Below, piece after piece: positions 20,014 through 28,663 of a stretch of DNA of 64,000 nt. The notes below the pieces were generated by a model. It was not told the origin of the DNA and searched no databases. It was given only the letters and a program-made list of their open reading frames with translations. Position 1 is the first letter of the stretch. Each line of letters opens with the position of its first letter. Location of the stretch: NCBI RefSeq assembly GCF_000020685.1, contig NC_012526.1, forward strand, positions 2,272,001 to 2,336,000, in the 5' to 3' direction. Made by a program: the position numbers and the translations under genes. The stretch comes from Deinococcus deserti VCD115. Lineage in GTDB: Bacteria; Deinococcota; Deinococci; Deinococcales; Deinococcaceae.

Positions 20014-20053
20014 GGGCCTGTCTTCCAAGTCTTACAGACCATCAGACAGGCCC
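20014..20053. repeat. Nested inverted repeat, possible structured RNA
   Basis: GGGCCTGTCT (20014-20023) and AGACAGGCCC (20044-20053) pair perfectly over 10 bp, and the 20-nt interval contains a smaller GTCT/AGAC hairpin. No T-run follows on either strand. It does not look like an ordinary terminator. Confidence 0.5.
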
Positions 20054-20225
20054 ACAAAGCGCTCGGTGAAGCCCTGTTGCTTCTTTCGTCGAATGGCGCT
20101 CATTCCGCTGTACTTCCCGACTTCTTCTCTCCCTGCTGAGGCTTCCATTCGGGTGGACGACAGGCTTCTGGGCAGGCCTCACCGTTCGTCATTGCGGTGA
20201 CATAGGAGTCGCTGCTCTTTTGTGC

Positions 20226-20231
20226 TACACT
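20226..20231 (+). promoter_or_regulatory. Extended -10 box of the tRNA-Ser promoter
   Basis: TGTGCTACACT contains an extended -10 (TGNTACACT) 26 nt before the mature tRNA 5' end. No good -35 box is seen. Confidence 0.45.
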
Positions 20232-20253
20232 CCCGGTCGCCCGTTCAAGGCTG

Positions 20254-20346
<93 letters not shown>

Positions 20347-20349
20347 GAA

Positions 20350-20390
20350 GCAGAACGCCGGAATGCACAGAGCATCCGGCGTTCTGCCTT
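20350..20390 (+). terminator. Terminator after tRNA-Ser
   Basis: GCAGAACGCCGGA (20350-20362) pairs with TCCGGCGTTCTGC (20375-20387), with further ATGC/GCAT pairing in the loop, followed by CTTTG. Confidence 0.75.
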
Positions 20391-20442
20391 TGTGCATCGC
20401 CGAGCGAGGGCAGCCCTTCTGGCGCAGCGGCAGCGTCTGCAT

Positions 20443-21180
20443 TTATCCCTGCAGCGGTCTGCGCCGGAAGAGTGCCAGGCCTCCGGCCCGGACAAGCACA
20501 CAGGCCAGGAGGACTTTGCAGTGCGCTGGCCGCTTGGCGGAGCCAGCGCGTGTCTGATTCTGCGCCTCCCACCTCCCGGGAGGCGACGGGTCGAAGTAGG
20601 GCGTGCCTGTTCTCAGGGCCTGCCTGGCCACCAGCAGGGAGCGGTCATGGCCGGCATGCAGCGGGGGAAGCCCATCCCAGGAAAACCAGCCGACCTCACT
20701 GGCCTCCAGAATGGCGTGTGGCTCTCCTGGAGCCTCGACCAGGAAAACAGGGGCGACGAGATGCAGGCATGCAGGTGGGGGGTATAGCGCGAGTCAAGAA
20801 TCGCGAGCAGCCGGGTGGCAGCGCCCCGCAAGCCGGTTTCCTCAAACAGTTCACGCTCGGCGCCCTGGGCAGGGTCTCCCCTACTTCCGCCATACCGCCC
20901 GGCAATGCCCAGCGGTTGGTGTCGGTCCGGCGGATCAGCGAGACGCGGCCTTCGCGGATCACCACAGCCTCAACGGCCAGCAGCGGGGTCACATGAGCCA
21001 GGTGGCTCAGGTACGCAGCCCGGACCTGCCGCAGGTTCACGCCCGAATCCATGGCAGCGAGCCGGACGCTGAGATCCAGCATCCGCCGGAAACGGGCTAC
21101 GTCATAGGAATCCTGCCCATACGTCAGGCCCATCAGGGCCAGGGAACGGGGTTCCTGCGCAATCAGCTGGGGGCAGGTCG
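20443..21180 (-). pseudogene. Nudix hydrolase gene broken by frameshifts
   Basis: The minus-strand translation is a Nudix hydrolase with an N-terminal helical extension, but it is split over reading frames. After the GGMAEVGETL segment one base is missing near 20875, and the Nudix box continues in the next frame as ERELFEETGL; together they rebuild GX5EX7REUXEEXGU. A second missing base in the TTTT near 20747 shifts the frame again into LVEAPGEPHAILEASEVGW. An extra C near 21165 separates a likely N-terminus (TKPDLP, then QLIAQEPRSLALMGLTYG). No ATG or GTG start remains upstream, only a CTG after AGGGGAG. Three indels and a lost start argue for decay; homopolymer read errors are the alternative. 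Confidence 0.7.
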
Positions 21181-21201
21181 GGCTTCGTCAGAGTGACTCC
21201 C

Positions 21202-21666
21202 CTATGTGCTGGCCTGCAGGTTCCCCAGGTGAAAGCGAAGCGCACCTGTGTGGTAGGCCGCGTGAAGGATGGCCGCATGCGCCAGACGTGTCTGCTCGGC
21301 ATTCAGCGGTAAATACAGCGCGTCGTACAGTGCCTGACCCGCCCGCGCCAGCCGCACCAGTTCATCACGCCATAGCGTAGCGGTGACCTGCATGTCCCAG
21401 GCCTCTGGCTCATCCGGACGCAGCGCCAGTGGGTCCTGAAGCTCTGCCGCCGCGTGCTCCAGGGACTGACGCAAATGCACCACGACCTGCGCCGGACTGG
21501 GGCGGTCCGGCGCGGCGGGCGCAGCTGCCTGCGCGTACGAGAAACCATGCACAGTCCGCAGGAGCCCCGCCTCCTTCTCGCTGAACAGTCCCGTGCCCAG
21601 ACCGAAACTCGGATTTGGGCCGTACAGAACTTCACGCAGCGTCTCGCGGAGCAGGTCGGGCGTCAT
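21202..21666 (-). CDS. DinB-like helical protein
   Basis: A 154-residue protein resembling the DinB/YfiT four-helix-bundle superfamily, which includes metal-dependent thiol transferases and many stress-linked proteins of unknown activity. The C-terminal AAILHAAYHTGALRFHLG resembles the last helix of that family, with a histidine at a possible metal-ligand position. The ATG at 21666 (MTPDLLRETLREVL) is preferred because TACCCT ends 6 nt upstream, a leaderless layout; the ATG six codons earlier would lie upstream of that -10 box. Function is inferred only. Confidence 0.65.
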   Translation of the reverse strand: MTPDLLRETLREVLYGPNPSFGLGTGLFSEKEAGLLRTVHGFSYAQAAAPAAPDRPSPAQVVVHLRQSLEHAAAELQDPLALRPDEPEAWDMQVTATLWRDELVRLARAGQALYDALYLPLNAEQTRLAHAAILHAAYHTGALRFHLGNLQAST

Positions 21667-21672
21667 AGCGTC

Positions 21673-21678
21673 AGGGTA
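21673..21678 (-). promoter_or_regulatory. Leaderless -10 box, DinB-like gene
   Basis: TACCCT on the minus strand ends 6 nt before the ATG at 21666, so transcript and reading frame probably start together. No recognisable -35 box. Confidence 0.5.
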
Positions 21679-21821
21679 CGCCAACCGTCACCTGGACCGG
21701 GTGACCGCCCTCCTAGGCACGGAGCAGGAGGCCGGGCGATGATCCGCCTGGCCGCAATAACGGCCTCAGGTACCGCGCTGTCAGCAGCGAGGCCTGACCT
21801 GCGAGAATCTGGCTCTACGCT

Positions 21822-22280
21822 TCATTTCGCTGTTCCACCCGCCTGATCCGGCGCGACGTAGCGGACGGTGCAGACAGTATTGAGCCCACCACGCATGCCG
21901 TAATCACAGCGGATGGTCATCGACAGTGGATCAAGCAGCCGCGTCAGGTCCGCAAGCAGCCGCCGGGTGGCATGCTCGTGATAGATCCCCACGAAGCGGT
22001 AGCTGGTCAGGTAGTACTTCAGGCTCTTGAGCTCCACGCATTTTTCGCGTGGCTGGTAGCGGATCTCCAGCCGCCCGAAGTCCGGCAGGCCGCTCCAGGG
22101 GCACACCGGGCTGAACTCGTCAGTGATGATCTCAATGTCCATTGGCTCGCCAGGGTAGGCCGCCGGATCGTCCTGACGGACATAGGCAAAGGTGTCGAGC
22201 ACCGCCACGTCGATGGCGTCGAGGCCTTGCACGTCGTAGCGCCGGTCAAAGCCCGGCTGGCACGGGGGGGTCGTTGTCAT
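21822..22280 (-). CDS. queF: NADPH-dependent preQ0 reductase QueF
   Basis: Reduces 7-cyano-7-deazaguanine to preQ1 in queuosine tRNA-modification synthesis. At 152 residues it is the short type I form. The nucleophile is C60 in EFSPVCPWSG, and the QueF motif ELKSLKYY spans about residues 83-90. GGAGG lies 5 nt before the ATG. The other queuosine genes are not in the window. The start overlaps the stop of a possible 51-codon frame. Confidence 0.93.
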   Translation of the reverse strand: MTTTPPCQPGFDRRYDVQGLDAIDVAVLDTFAYVRQDDPAAYPGEPMDIEIITDEFSPVCPWSGLPDFGRLEIRYQPREKCVELKSLKYYLTSYRFVGIYHEHATRRLLADLTRLLDPLSMTIRCDYGMRGGLNTVCTVRYVAPDQAGGTAK

Positions 22281-22432
22281 ATGGTCCTCCTTATGACCGC
22301 CAGCGGCGGCCAGACCAGCAGCACAGGCCGGTCCAGGCGGGAGGCTAGCGCATACGCCACAAGGCCGATGCAGGAGAGCTCACGCTGCCCTACCTTGGGT
22401 CCACGATGATCAAGAATTTCCTGTAAATGCAC
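22277..22432 (-). CDS. Possible 51-residue ORF upstream of queF
   Basis: A GTG-started frame encodes MHLQEILDHRGPKVGQRELS followed by a hydrophobic stretch (VAYALASRLDRPVLLVWPP). Its stop overlaps the queF start as ATGA, as in a coupled operon. No clear ribosome site precedes the GTG and I recognise no family, so it may be chance. Confidence 0.25.
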   Translation of the reverse strand: MHLQEILDHRGPKVGQRELSCIGLVAYALASRLDRPVLLVWPPLAVIRRTI

Positions 22433-22639
22433 ACCTTGATATCAGGACCTCAGGAGTACCCTTAGGGCAATGACCGGACGTGTTTTTTTCAGGGCGGCCC
22501 CCACATCCGTTGGGATAGAACCGGCGCCGGCCTGCTGGTCATGCCACCCAACCGTCAATCCTGATGCAATGCCTCCCGGCGCGAGTTGAGACCACTCCTC
22601 CGCCTCACCCTTCTTTCCCTGTAAAGGAAGTGAACCACC

Positions 22640-24358
22640 ATCGATAAAGTGCATGGCAATACATCGGGCCTACGCCCGTCACAGCTGAAGGCTCTGGGCA
22701 ATCTGTACCGCCGCCGCATTGAACCTGGCCGGATCGGGTCACCGGAACTGGCCCGCAATCTGGCAGAACTCTCGCACGACGTGCGGCGCGAGGTCGGAGT
22801 ACTGATCGACCGCCGCGGACGTGTCATCAGCGTGTCGGTGGCCGACGCCAAAGCCACGGAATTCCCCGACCTGCGTATGGGCGAAAACCGTCTGGCGGGC
22901 TTTCATCTGCTGCACGCCCATCCCAAGGGCGGGCCTCTGAGCAAGGGCGATCTGTCTACGCTGTTCCTAAAGCGCCTGGATGCGGTCAGTGCTGTAGAAG
23001 TGCGGCAGGAAGGGCAGCCCGGACTGGTCCACACGGCACACCTCACGCCTCCGGGCACAATCGGCGAGGAAGAGGACTGGCGCATTCTGCCGCCGGTGTC
23101 TTCTCATCAGATCGACGAATTTGATCTGGGAGCTCAGGTGTCGGCGCTGGAGGAAGAAATTGCCCGCGCTGCGGTTGGCCGGGAGTCCAAAAAGGACCGT
23201 GAGCGCGCCATCCTGGTTCAGATTGATCAGGGCGAGTTCGACGCCGAGGAGCGGCTGGATGAACTGGCTGAGCTGGCCCGCACGGCCGGCGCAGAAGTGG
23301 TTCACAAGGAGCTGGTCTACCGGCGCAATCTGAAGGCCGGGACCCTGGTCGGGGCCGGCAAGCTGGAAGAACTGACCAGCCGGGCCTACCACCTGGATGC
23401 GGACCTGCTGATCTTCGGGCAGGAACTCGGGCCTGCCCAGGCGCGCGAGATCGAAGCCGCCACCGGTCTGAAGATTCTGGACCGTACCCAGCTGATTCTG
23501 GACATTTTCGCGCTGCATGCTCAGGGGGTCGAGTCTCGCCTGCAGGTGGAGCTGGCTCAGCTGCGGTATATGAAACCTCGCCTGCTGGGAGCAGGCGCTG
23601 CCCTCTCGCGCATCGGGGGTTCGGCTGGCAGCTCGGCAGGGGGCGCCATCGGGACGCGCGGGCCCGGGGAAACGAAACTGGAGCTGGACCGCCGGCGGAT
23701 CAACGACCGCCTGAGCTTTCTGGAAAAGCAGCTCGAAAATGTCTCGCAGCGCCGTGAGGAACGCCGCAAGAGCCGCGAACGCAATGACGTACCGGTGGTG
23801 TCCATCGTGGGCTACACCAACGCCGGCAAGAGCACGCTGCTTAACACCTTCACGCACGCTGCCGAGGAACCCCGCCGCGTGCTGGCTGAAAACAAGCTGT
23901 TTGCCACGCTGCGTCCGACCAGCCGCCAGGGATTTATTCATGGAGTGGGCCCGGTGGTCCTTACTGACACGGTGGGGTTTATCCGGGACCTGCCCAAGGA
24001 CCTGACCCGCGCCTTCCGCTCCACCCTCGAAGAAATTGGGGACGCCGACGTTCTGCTGCACGTGGTAGACGCAGCCAGCCCTGGCGCTGATACCCGTCTG
24101 GACGCCGTGAACCGCATTCTGGAGGAACTGGGTTTCCGGGATATGCCAACCGTGGTGGCGCTGAACAAGGCTGACGCGGCCGATCCCGAACAGCTGGCCC
24201 GTGAAGTCGAGCGGACCGACGGCATCGCGGTCAGTGCGCTGCGCAACATCGGTCTGGCTGAACTCAAGGAAGCTCTGGCTGACGCCATCGGACAGGTGCA
24301 GCGTGCCGAACTGGCCCAGCGCGAGGAAGAGCGGGAGCGCTCAGCACAGTACCGCTAA
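22640..24358 (+). CDS. hflX: Ribosome-associated GTPase HflX
   Basis: A P-loop GTPase that rescues and splits stalled ribosomes. The N-terminal HflX domain carries the Gly-rich GTRGPGETKLELDRRRI linker, and the G domain has GYTNAGKSTL (G1), DTVGFIRDLP (G3) and NKAD (G4). The conserved N-terminus seems to be DKVHGNTSGLRPSQLK, encoded right after an ATC at 22640; AAGGAAG lies 9 nt upstream of it. The first canonical start, GTG at 22649, is 18 nt from that site, and a TGA at 22631 closes the frame upstream. I annotate the ATC as the probable start (572 residues) with the GTG as fallback. An extra N-terminal region of about 190 residues compared with E. coli HflX is typical of the Deinococcus form. 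Confidence 0.88.
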   Translation: MDKVHGNTSGLRPSQLKALGNLYRRRIEPGRIGSPELARNLAELSHDVRREVGVLIDRRGRVISVSVADAKATEFPDLRMGENRLAGFHLLHAHPKGGPLSKGDLSTLFLKRLDAVSAVEVRQEGQPGLVHTAHLTPPGTIGEEEDWRILPPVSSHQIDEFDLGAQVSALEEEIARAAVGRESKKDRERAILVQIDQGEFDAEERLDELAELARTAGAEVVHKELVYRRNLKAGTLVGAGKLEELTSRAYHLDADLLIFGQELGPAQAREIEAATGLKILDRTQLILDIFALHAQGVESRLQVELAQLRYMKPRLLGAGAALSRIGGSAGSSAGGAIGTRGPGETKLELDRRRINDRLSFLEKQLENVSQRREERRKSRERNDVPVVSIVGYTNAGKSTLLNTFTHAAEEPRRVLAENKLFATLRPTSRQGFIHGVGPVVLTDTVGFIRDLPKDLTRAFRSTLEEIGDADVLLHVVDAASPGADTRLDAVNRILEELGFRDMPTVVALNKADAADPEQLAREVERTDGIAVSALRNIGLAELKEALADAIGQVQRAELAQREEERERSAQYR

Positions 24359-24401
24359 CCTCCACACTTCACTCCATCCAGCTGCCTCTTTCGGCAGACG
24401 C

Positions 24402-24430
24402 GCCTCTCACCTGCGGGTGGGGGGCTTCTA
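24402..24430 (+). terminator. Likely hflX terminator
   Basis: GCCTCTCACC and GGTGGGGGGC form a 10-bp stem with two G-U pairs and a TGCG loop, followed by TTCTATGTTTG. It abuts the start of the broken exonuclease-type gene. Confidence 0.5.
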
Positions 24431-25353
24431 TGTTTGCGGAGCAGTTCATGTGTTGCCTGGGTCTATCTTTCGTGGTCCTGGTCATGCTGCTGGGTGAACT
24501 GGTGGCCGAGCGAACCGTTCCGACCCTGCTGCTGTGGTTCTGTTGCGGTCCTTGACGCAGAGGCGCGGCATAGCCATTGCGCTGGTCAGTCCCCTGTTGG
24601 CCGCCTGGGGTGCGGATCTGCTGAATGTTCCCTTGGGGCAGCTGTTCATCACAGGCCCGTCAGCACGGATTATGACCTACAACGTGGCGCGCGGAACTCT
24701 CGGCCAGCCAGCCGCGCTGGCCCAGACACCACGGGCCGCAGATGCGGACATTATCCTGTTGCAGGAGTCAAATTTCGTGCGGGCCAGCGATCTGGCTGTG
24801 ATCAGGGCCGCGCTGCCGGGCTACCGGGCCGTGCAGGCACACGAGGTGACCTCCTGGACCCGCCTTCCTCTTCTGGATGCTGAGCGACTGAACCTGCCGC
24901 TGATTACGCGGCAGATTCTGGTGACCCGGTTACGCTGGAATGCCCAGCCGCTGACCGTGATCAACATTCACCTGGGCACGGTCATGCTGACCAGCGCCCT
25001 CAAGGGTGATCTGGCACGGATCAGACGCACGCGTGACGTGCGTACCGCTCAGATCCGTGTAGTGACGGAAATTGCGGCGCGTACCCAAGGCCGTCTGCTC
25101 CTGGGCAGTGACCTGAACACTCCGCCCAGGACAGGCATTCCGGCTTCCGCAGACCTCGTTTGGATGCCCGGCACACGACGTGGCCGGGCGAGGTCCCGGC
25201 TGGACTTTTCCCTCATTGAAGCTGCGTATCGATCATGTGATGGGCCGCGAGCTGAGTCCGGCCCTCAGTGAGGTCGGAGCAGCGCAAGGCAGCGACCACC
25301 AGCCGCTGCTGACCGAGTGGCAGGCTGTCCCTGCCAAGCCATCACGGCCATAG
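24430..25353 (+). pseudogene. Endonuclease/exonuclease/phosphatase-family gene with frameshifts
   Basis: Three frames are needed to read this gene. The first (ATG 24430) gives a membrane segment, MFAEQFMCCLGLSFVVLVML and on, ending at a TGA near 24553. A second frame from about 24530 carries the catalytic core: IMTYNVARGT, ILLQESN, VINIHLGTV and LLGSDLNTPP, all EEP-family landmarks. Near 25150 it shifts to a third frame with GPGWTFPSLKLRIDHVMG and GSDHQPLLTEW, the terminal catalytic Asp-His. The intact gene would encode a membrane-anchored EEP phosphodiesterase. Retained motifs suggest recent damage or read errors. Confidence 0.72.
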
Positions 25354-25435
25354 GAGTGAAACTTTCTTCACGCCCCTCTTGGCCCCCGCGCAGGAACAGC
25401 CGACATACTCGGGATTACCCACAGGAGGTTTTCGC

Positions 25436-25654
25436 ATGACTGGACCCTATGACCGTCCGCCTTCCCCCGCGTCTGAACCGACCGATACACCTGCACCTCT
25501 GCCTGAGCAGTTGCCAGGAGCCACCGAATCGGGGCCAATGATAGACCCACCCGTCAATCCTGATCTTCCCGGCATGCCCGTACCCACACCCAACGAAAAC
25601 CCTGATACGCCTGGGTTACCTACCCCGTCGCCGACCCCCATGCCTGCGATGTGA
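25436..25654 (+). CDS. Proline-rich small protein
   Basis: A 72-residue protein with about one third proline, plus Thr, Ser and Glu ([19 protein letters not shown]), probably disordered. AGGAGG lies 7 nt before the ATG and a strong terminator follows, so it appears to be a real single-gene unit. No signal peptide or family is recognised. Confidence 0.6.
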   Translation: MTGPYDRPPSPASEPTDTPAPLPEQLPGATESGPMIDPPVNPDLPGMPVPTPNENPDTPGLPTPSPTPMPAM

Positions 25655-25666
25655 TCAGCGGTGAAC

Positions 25667-25704
25667 TTGCCAGGGAAGCCAACGCTTTCCTGGCAAATTT
25701 TCTT
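25667..25704 (+). terminator. Terminator of the proline-rich protein gene
   Basis: TTGCCAGGGAAGC pairs with GCTTTCCTGGCAA (one G-U pair) around a 4-nt loop, followed by ATTTTCTT. Confidence 0.85.
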
Positions 25705-25728
25705 ATGACCTCACGGGTACTGTCTGCG

Positions 25729-26400
25729 CTACAGAGTCTGGCCTTGATCCCTCAACCAGCGTCGCCAGGTCGGATACTCCGGCATGACCCGGGCCACGTG
25801 AGCCCAGTAGCGGGCAGAGTGATTGAGCTCCAGCAGATGCGCAGCTTCATGGAGTGCCACGTACCTTAAGACCTCCAGCGGTGCCCTGGTCAGTTTCCAG
25901 TGCAGGCGGATATCGCCTCCTTGTGTGCAGCTGCCCCAGCGGGTACGTGCACCGCTGACCAGCACCCGGCCCAAGCGGGGGCGCGCCCCCAGCATGTCGG
26001 CGTACTCCTCGACCAGGGCGCGGTAAGGCCCTGCGGCAGCACGCCTGGTCCAGGATTCCAGGTGTCGCTCCGGGTCCTCGTCCGGAAGCCACAGAAGTTC
26101 ACCTTCGCGCCGTGCCCGGGTCGTGCTTCCCAGCCGGAGGGTCAGTTCTTCACCCAGGAAGCGTATTGCGCTGCCATCTGTTACTGGCCCCCGGGCCGGC
26201 GGCTGAGCAGCGTACCGTTGGAGATGGCCTTCTACCCAGCCACGGCGGTCCACCAGAAACAATTGCAGACGCTCGTCCGGGATTCGGACCGGTGCGTACA
26301 GGGTCACCTCGCCGGGACGTACCTGGAGACCCACGGTGCGGCGGCGGGCACTGCGCTTCAAGGTAACTGGAATGCCAGAAATGACCCAGGGGTCGTGCAT
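25729..26400 (-). CDS. YgjP/DUF45-type zinc metallopeptidase
   Basis: A 223-residue cytosolic protein with HEAAH at 184-188 and a third ligand region ELNHS around H194. TRWGSC (153-158) followed by IRLHWKL is the classic DUF45 signature. These SprT/WSS1-like proteases are suspected of acting on damaged or cross-linked proteins, but the substrate is unknown. No membrane segments. Single gene, convergent with the proline-rich gene. Confidence 0.85.
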   Translation of the reverse strand: MHDPWVISGIPVTLKRSARRRTVGLQVRPGEVTLYAPVRIPDERLQLFLVDRRGWVEGHLQRYAAQPPARGPVTDGSAIRFLGEELTLRLGSTTRARREGELLWLPDEDPERHLESWTRRAAAGPYRALVEEYADMLGARPRLGRVLVSGARTRWGSCTQGGDIRLHWKLTRAPLEVLRYVALHEAAHLLELNHSARYWAHVARVMPEYPTWRRWLRDQGQTL

Positions 26401-26476
26401 GACACCCAGCTAAGCGCGCCCACGTGCAAGAAAAAGGAACGCAGCCTGCACTCGCCGCGTTCCTGCCGTGGTGACC

Positions 26477-27373
26477 TTACAACTGCCGGTAATCAATGTT
26501 GAAGGTATCGCACTTGTTGGGGTCGCCCGACTCGTAGCCACGCATGAACCAGCTGACCCGCTGCTGGCTTGAGCCGTGGGTAAAGGAGTCCGGCACCACG
26601 TAGCCCTTCGACTGCTTCTGAAGGTTGTCGTCGCCGATGGCTTCGGCTGTCCTGACTGCTTCCTGCACGTCCTGCGGGGTGATATTGGCCTGCGACTGCA
26701 CGCGGTTTCCCCAGACACCAGCGAAACAGTCCGCCTGCAGTTCCAGCCTGACACCGTAGCTGTTCTGCTCTGCCTCACTGCGGGCCGACCGCTGCTGGCG
26801 CTCAACCTGATCAGCGATCCCCAGTTCATTCTGGATGTGGTGGCCGACCTCATGGGCGATGACGTAGGCATAGGCAAAGTCACCACCACCACCCAGACGG
26901 CGCTCCATGGTCTGAAAAAAGCTGGTGTCGATATAGATCTTGTTGTCCAGCGGGCAGTAGAACGGGCCCACCGCGCTGCTGGCCTGTCCACACCCGGACT
27001 GGGTGCCCTGAGTAAACAGGCGCAGGGTCGGATTCGTGTACACCCGTCCCGCCTGCTTAAAAATGCCCCCCCAGACCTCATTGGTGCTGCCCAGAATGCG
27101 GTCTACAAAGTCGTAGTCCTCATCGGGAGCAGGCTGCCCCTGGGCCCCGCCCTGCGTGGGCGGCTGCTGAGTCTGCGTCTGCTGGGTTTGAGTCTGGGTT
27201 GGTGTGGAGCCGCCCCCCAGGATGACGCTGGGGTCGATCCCAAAAAACATGGCGATAAGGGCAATAATCAGGCCGCCGATTCCACCGACTGCCATTCCCC
27301 CGCCCGGCAGACCACCCGCGCCACGGCGATCCTCGATTCCGCCCCCACTGCCCGGAAGATTTCTCCAATCCAT
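26477..27373 (-). CDS. YpfJ-type neutral zinc metallopeptidase
   Basis: A 298-residue membrane-anchored peptidase of the putative neutral zinc metallopeptidase family. One transmembrane segment lies at about residues 28-45, followed by a Thr/Gln-rich linker ([16 protein letters not shown], 60-76) and an extracellular catalytic domain with HEVGHH at 174-179. I chose the ATG at 27373 because AAGGAG lies 11 nt upstream; the frame is open to 27439. Substrate unknown. Confidence 0.85.
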   Translation of the reverse strand: MDWRNLPGSGGGIEDRRGAGGLPGGGMAVGGIGGLIIALIAMFFGIDPSVILGGGSTPTQTQTQQTQTQQPPTQGGAQGQPAPDEDYDFVDRILGSTNEVWGGIFKQAGRVYTNPTLRLFTQGTQSGCGQASSAVGPFYCPLDNKIYIDTSFFQTMERRLGGGGDFAYAYVIAHEVGHHIQNELGIADQVERQQRSARSEAEQNSYGVRLELQADCFAGVWGNRVQSQANITPQDVQEAVRTAEAIGDDNLQKQSKGYVVPDSFTHGSSQQRVSWFMRGYESGDPNKCDTFNIDYRQL

Positions 27374-27553
27374 ATGTTGCCTGTCTCCTTCGTCCATGCC
27401 CCACCAATTCGCGGTGCGGCGGGTGGCTGAACGCGTCACGCTTGATCTGCAGGCATTCTAGAACTGGACTTGGGAAGCGGCTCTGACGCATTTCTTTAGG
27501 GTCGGCCGTGACATCTGCTCAGGCATCTGGACCGGAAACCTTGCAGGCCTATG

Positions 27554-28663
27554 TCAGGAGACGGGCCGGGCGGGCTGGGTCACCAGGATCCGGGCCTGCT
27601 CCCCCTCGGCACGGATCAGCCCGGTGGTGTCGTGAACAAGCAGTTCCTGGGCACCTCCACCTGCGAGGCGCACCGTATAGGTGGCGTCCCGGCCACGGAA
27701 CTCCCGGGCCAGAACCGTCACTTCGGTAGCGGCCGGGTCATCAGTAAAGGCCAGATGTTCGGGGCGGACGCTAACCAGCACGGGCCCACTGGCAGCTTCC
27801 ACCAGCGGCACGATGCCCAGGGCTGTCCGGGCCATGAAGCGGTCAGCGGTACCGCTGAGCAGATTGCTGCGGCCCAGAAAGTTGGCCACGAATGCGGTGG
27901 CCGGGCGGGTATAGACCTCAGCCGGCGTACCGATCTGCTCGGCTTTTCCGCCGCGCATCAGCACCAGGCGGTCACTGAAAGCCAGAGCTTCCTCCTGATC
28001 GTGGGTCACCAGGATGGCGGTGGTGCCGCTGTGACGCAGGATGGCGCGGACTTCCTGACGGGTAGAGTGACGCAGTTGGGCGTCCAGATTGGAAAACGGT
28101 TCGTCCAGCAGCAGCAGCGCCGGGCGGGGTGCCAGCGCACGGGCCAGCGCCACACGCTGTTGCTGCCCACCAGACAGCTGGTGGGGCATCCGGGACTCGA
28201 ACACCGTCAGACCTACCAGCGCCAGAGTCTCGCGGGCACGCGGCAGGCGCTGGGCGCGCGGCAGGTGCTGCAGCCCGAACAGCACATTGCCGAGCACACT
28301 CAGGTGGGGAAACAGGGCGTAATCCTGAAACACCAGCCCTACCCCACGCCGCTCGGGCGGCACGAACGGCGCGCTCATTTCACGTCCGCCAATGCTGACA
28401 GTTCCCGCGTCCGGGCGTTCCAGACCTGCGATCAACCGCAGGGTGGTGGTCTTCCCGCAGCCCGAAGGGCCCAGCAGGGTCAGCAGTTCGCCAGGCTGCG
28501 CAGTCAGCGACAGGTGATCCACCACCGGTGGAAGACCCGGTGCATAGCGCTTGGTCAGCCCCTGAAGGTCCAGGGGAACCGAATCCGGCGCGGAAGTGCG
28601 GCCTGGCATGGGCTCAGTGTTTTTAATGAAACTGGGGCTGGCAGGAATGGGCTGAACAGTCAT
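27554..28663 (-). CDS. fbpC: Iron(III)-type ABC transporter ATPase
   Basis: A 369-residue ATPase of the FbpC/PotA group that energises the partner permease. Walker A GPSGCGKTTTL, Q-loop FQDYALFPH, signature LSGGQQQR, Walker B LLLLDEPFSNLD and the H-loop VTHDQEEAL are intact. A C-terminal TOBE-like region (about 250-369) may sense substrate. The N-terminal 30 residues are extra. The start overlaps the permease stop by 4 nt. Iron as substrate is inferred from the binding protein. Confidence 0.88.
   Translation of the reverse strand: MTVQPIPASPSFIKNTEPMPGRTSAPDSVPLDLQGLTKRYAPGLPPVVDHLSLTAQPGELLTLLGPSGCGKTTTLRLIAGLERPDAGTVSIGGREMSAPFVPPERRGVGLVFQDYALFPHLSVLGNVLFGLQHLPRAQRLPRARETLALVGLTVFESRMPHQLSGGQQQRVALARALAPRPALLLLDEPFSNLDAQLRHSTRQEVRAILRHSGTTAILVTHDQEEALAFSDRLVLMRGGKAEQIGTPAEVYTRPATAFVANFLGRSNLLSGTADRFMARTALGIVPLVEAASGPVLVSVRPEHLAFTDDPAATEVTVLAREFRGRDATYTVRLAGGGAQELLVHDTTGLIRAEGEQARILVTQPARPVS

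Noticed and set aside
22281..22432. preQ1 riboswitch upstream of queF
   Set aside because: I looked for the short preQ1-I pseudoknot pattern (C-rich loop and A-rich tail) and did not see it.
22967..24061. 364-codon minus-strand frame inside hflX
   Set aside because: Antisense shadow of hflX with no recognisable protein.
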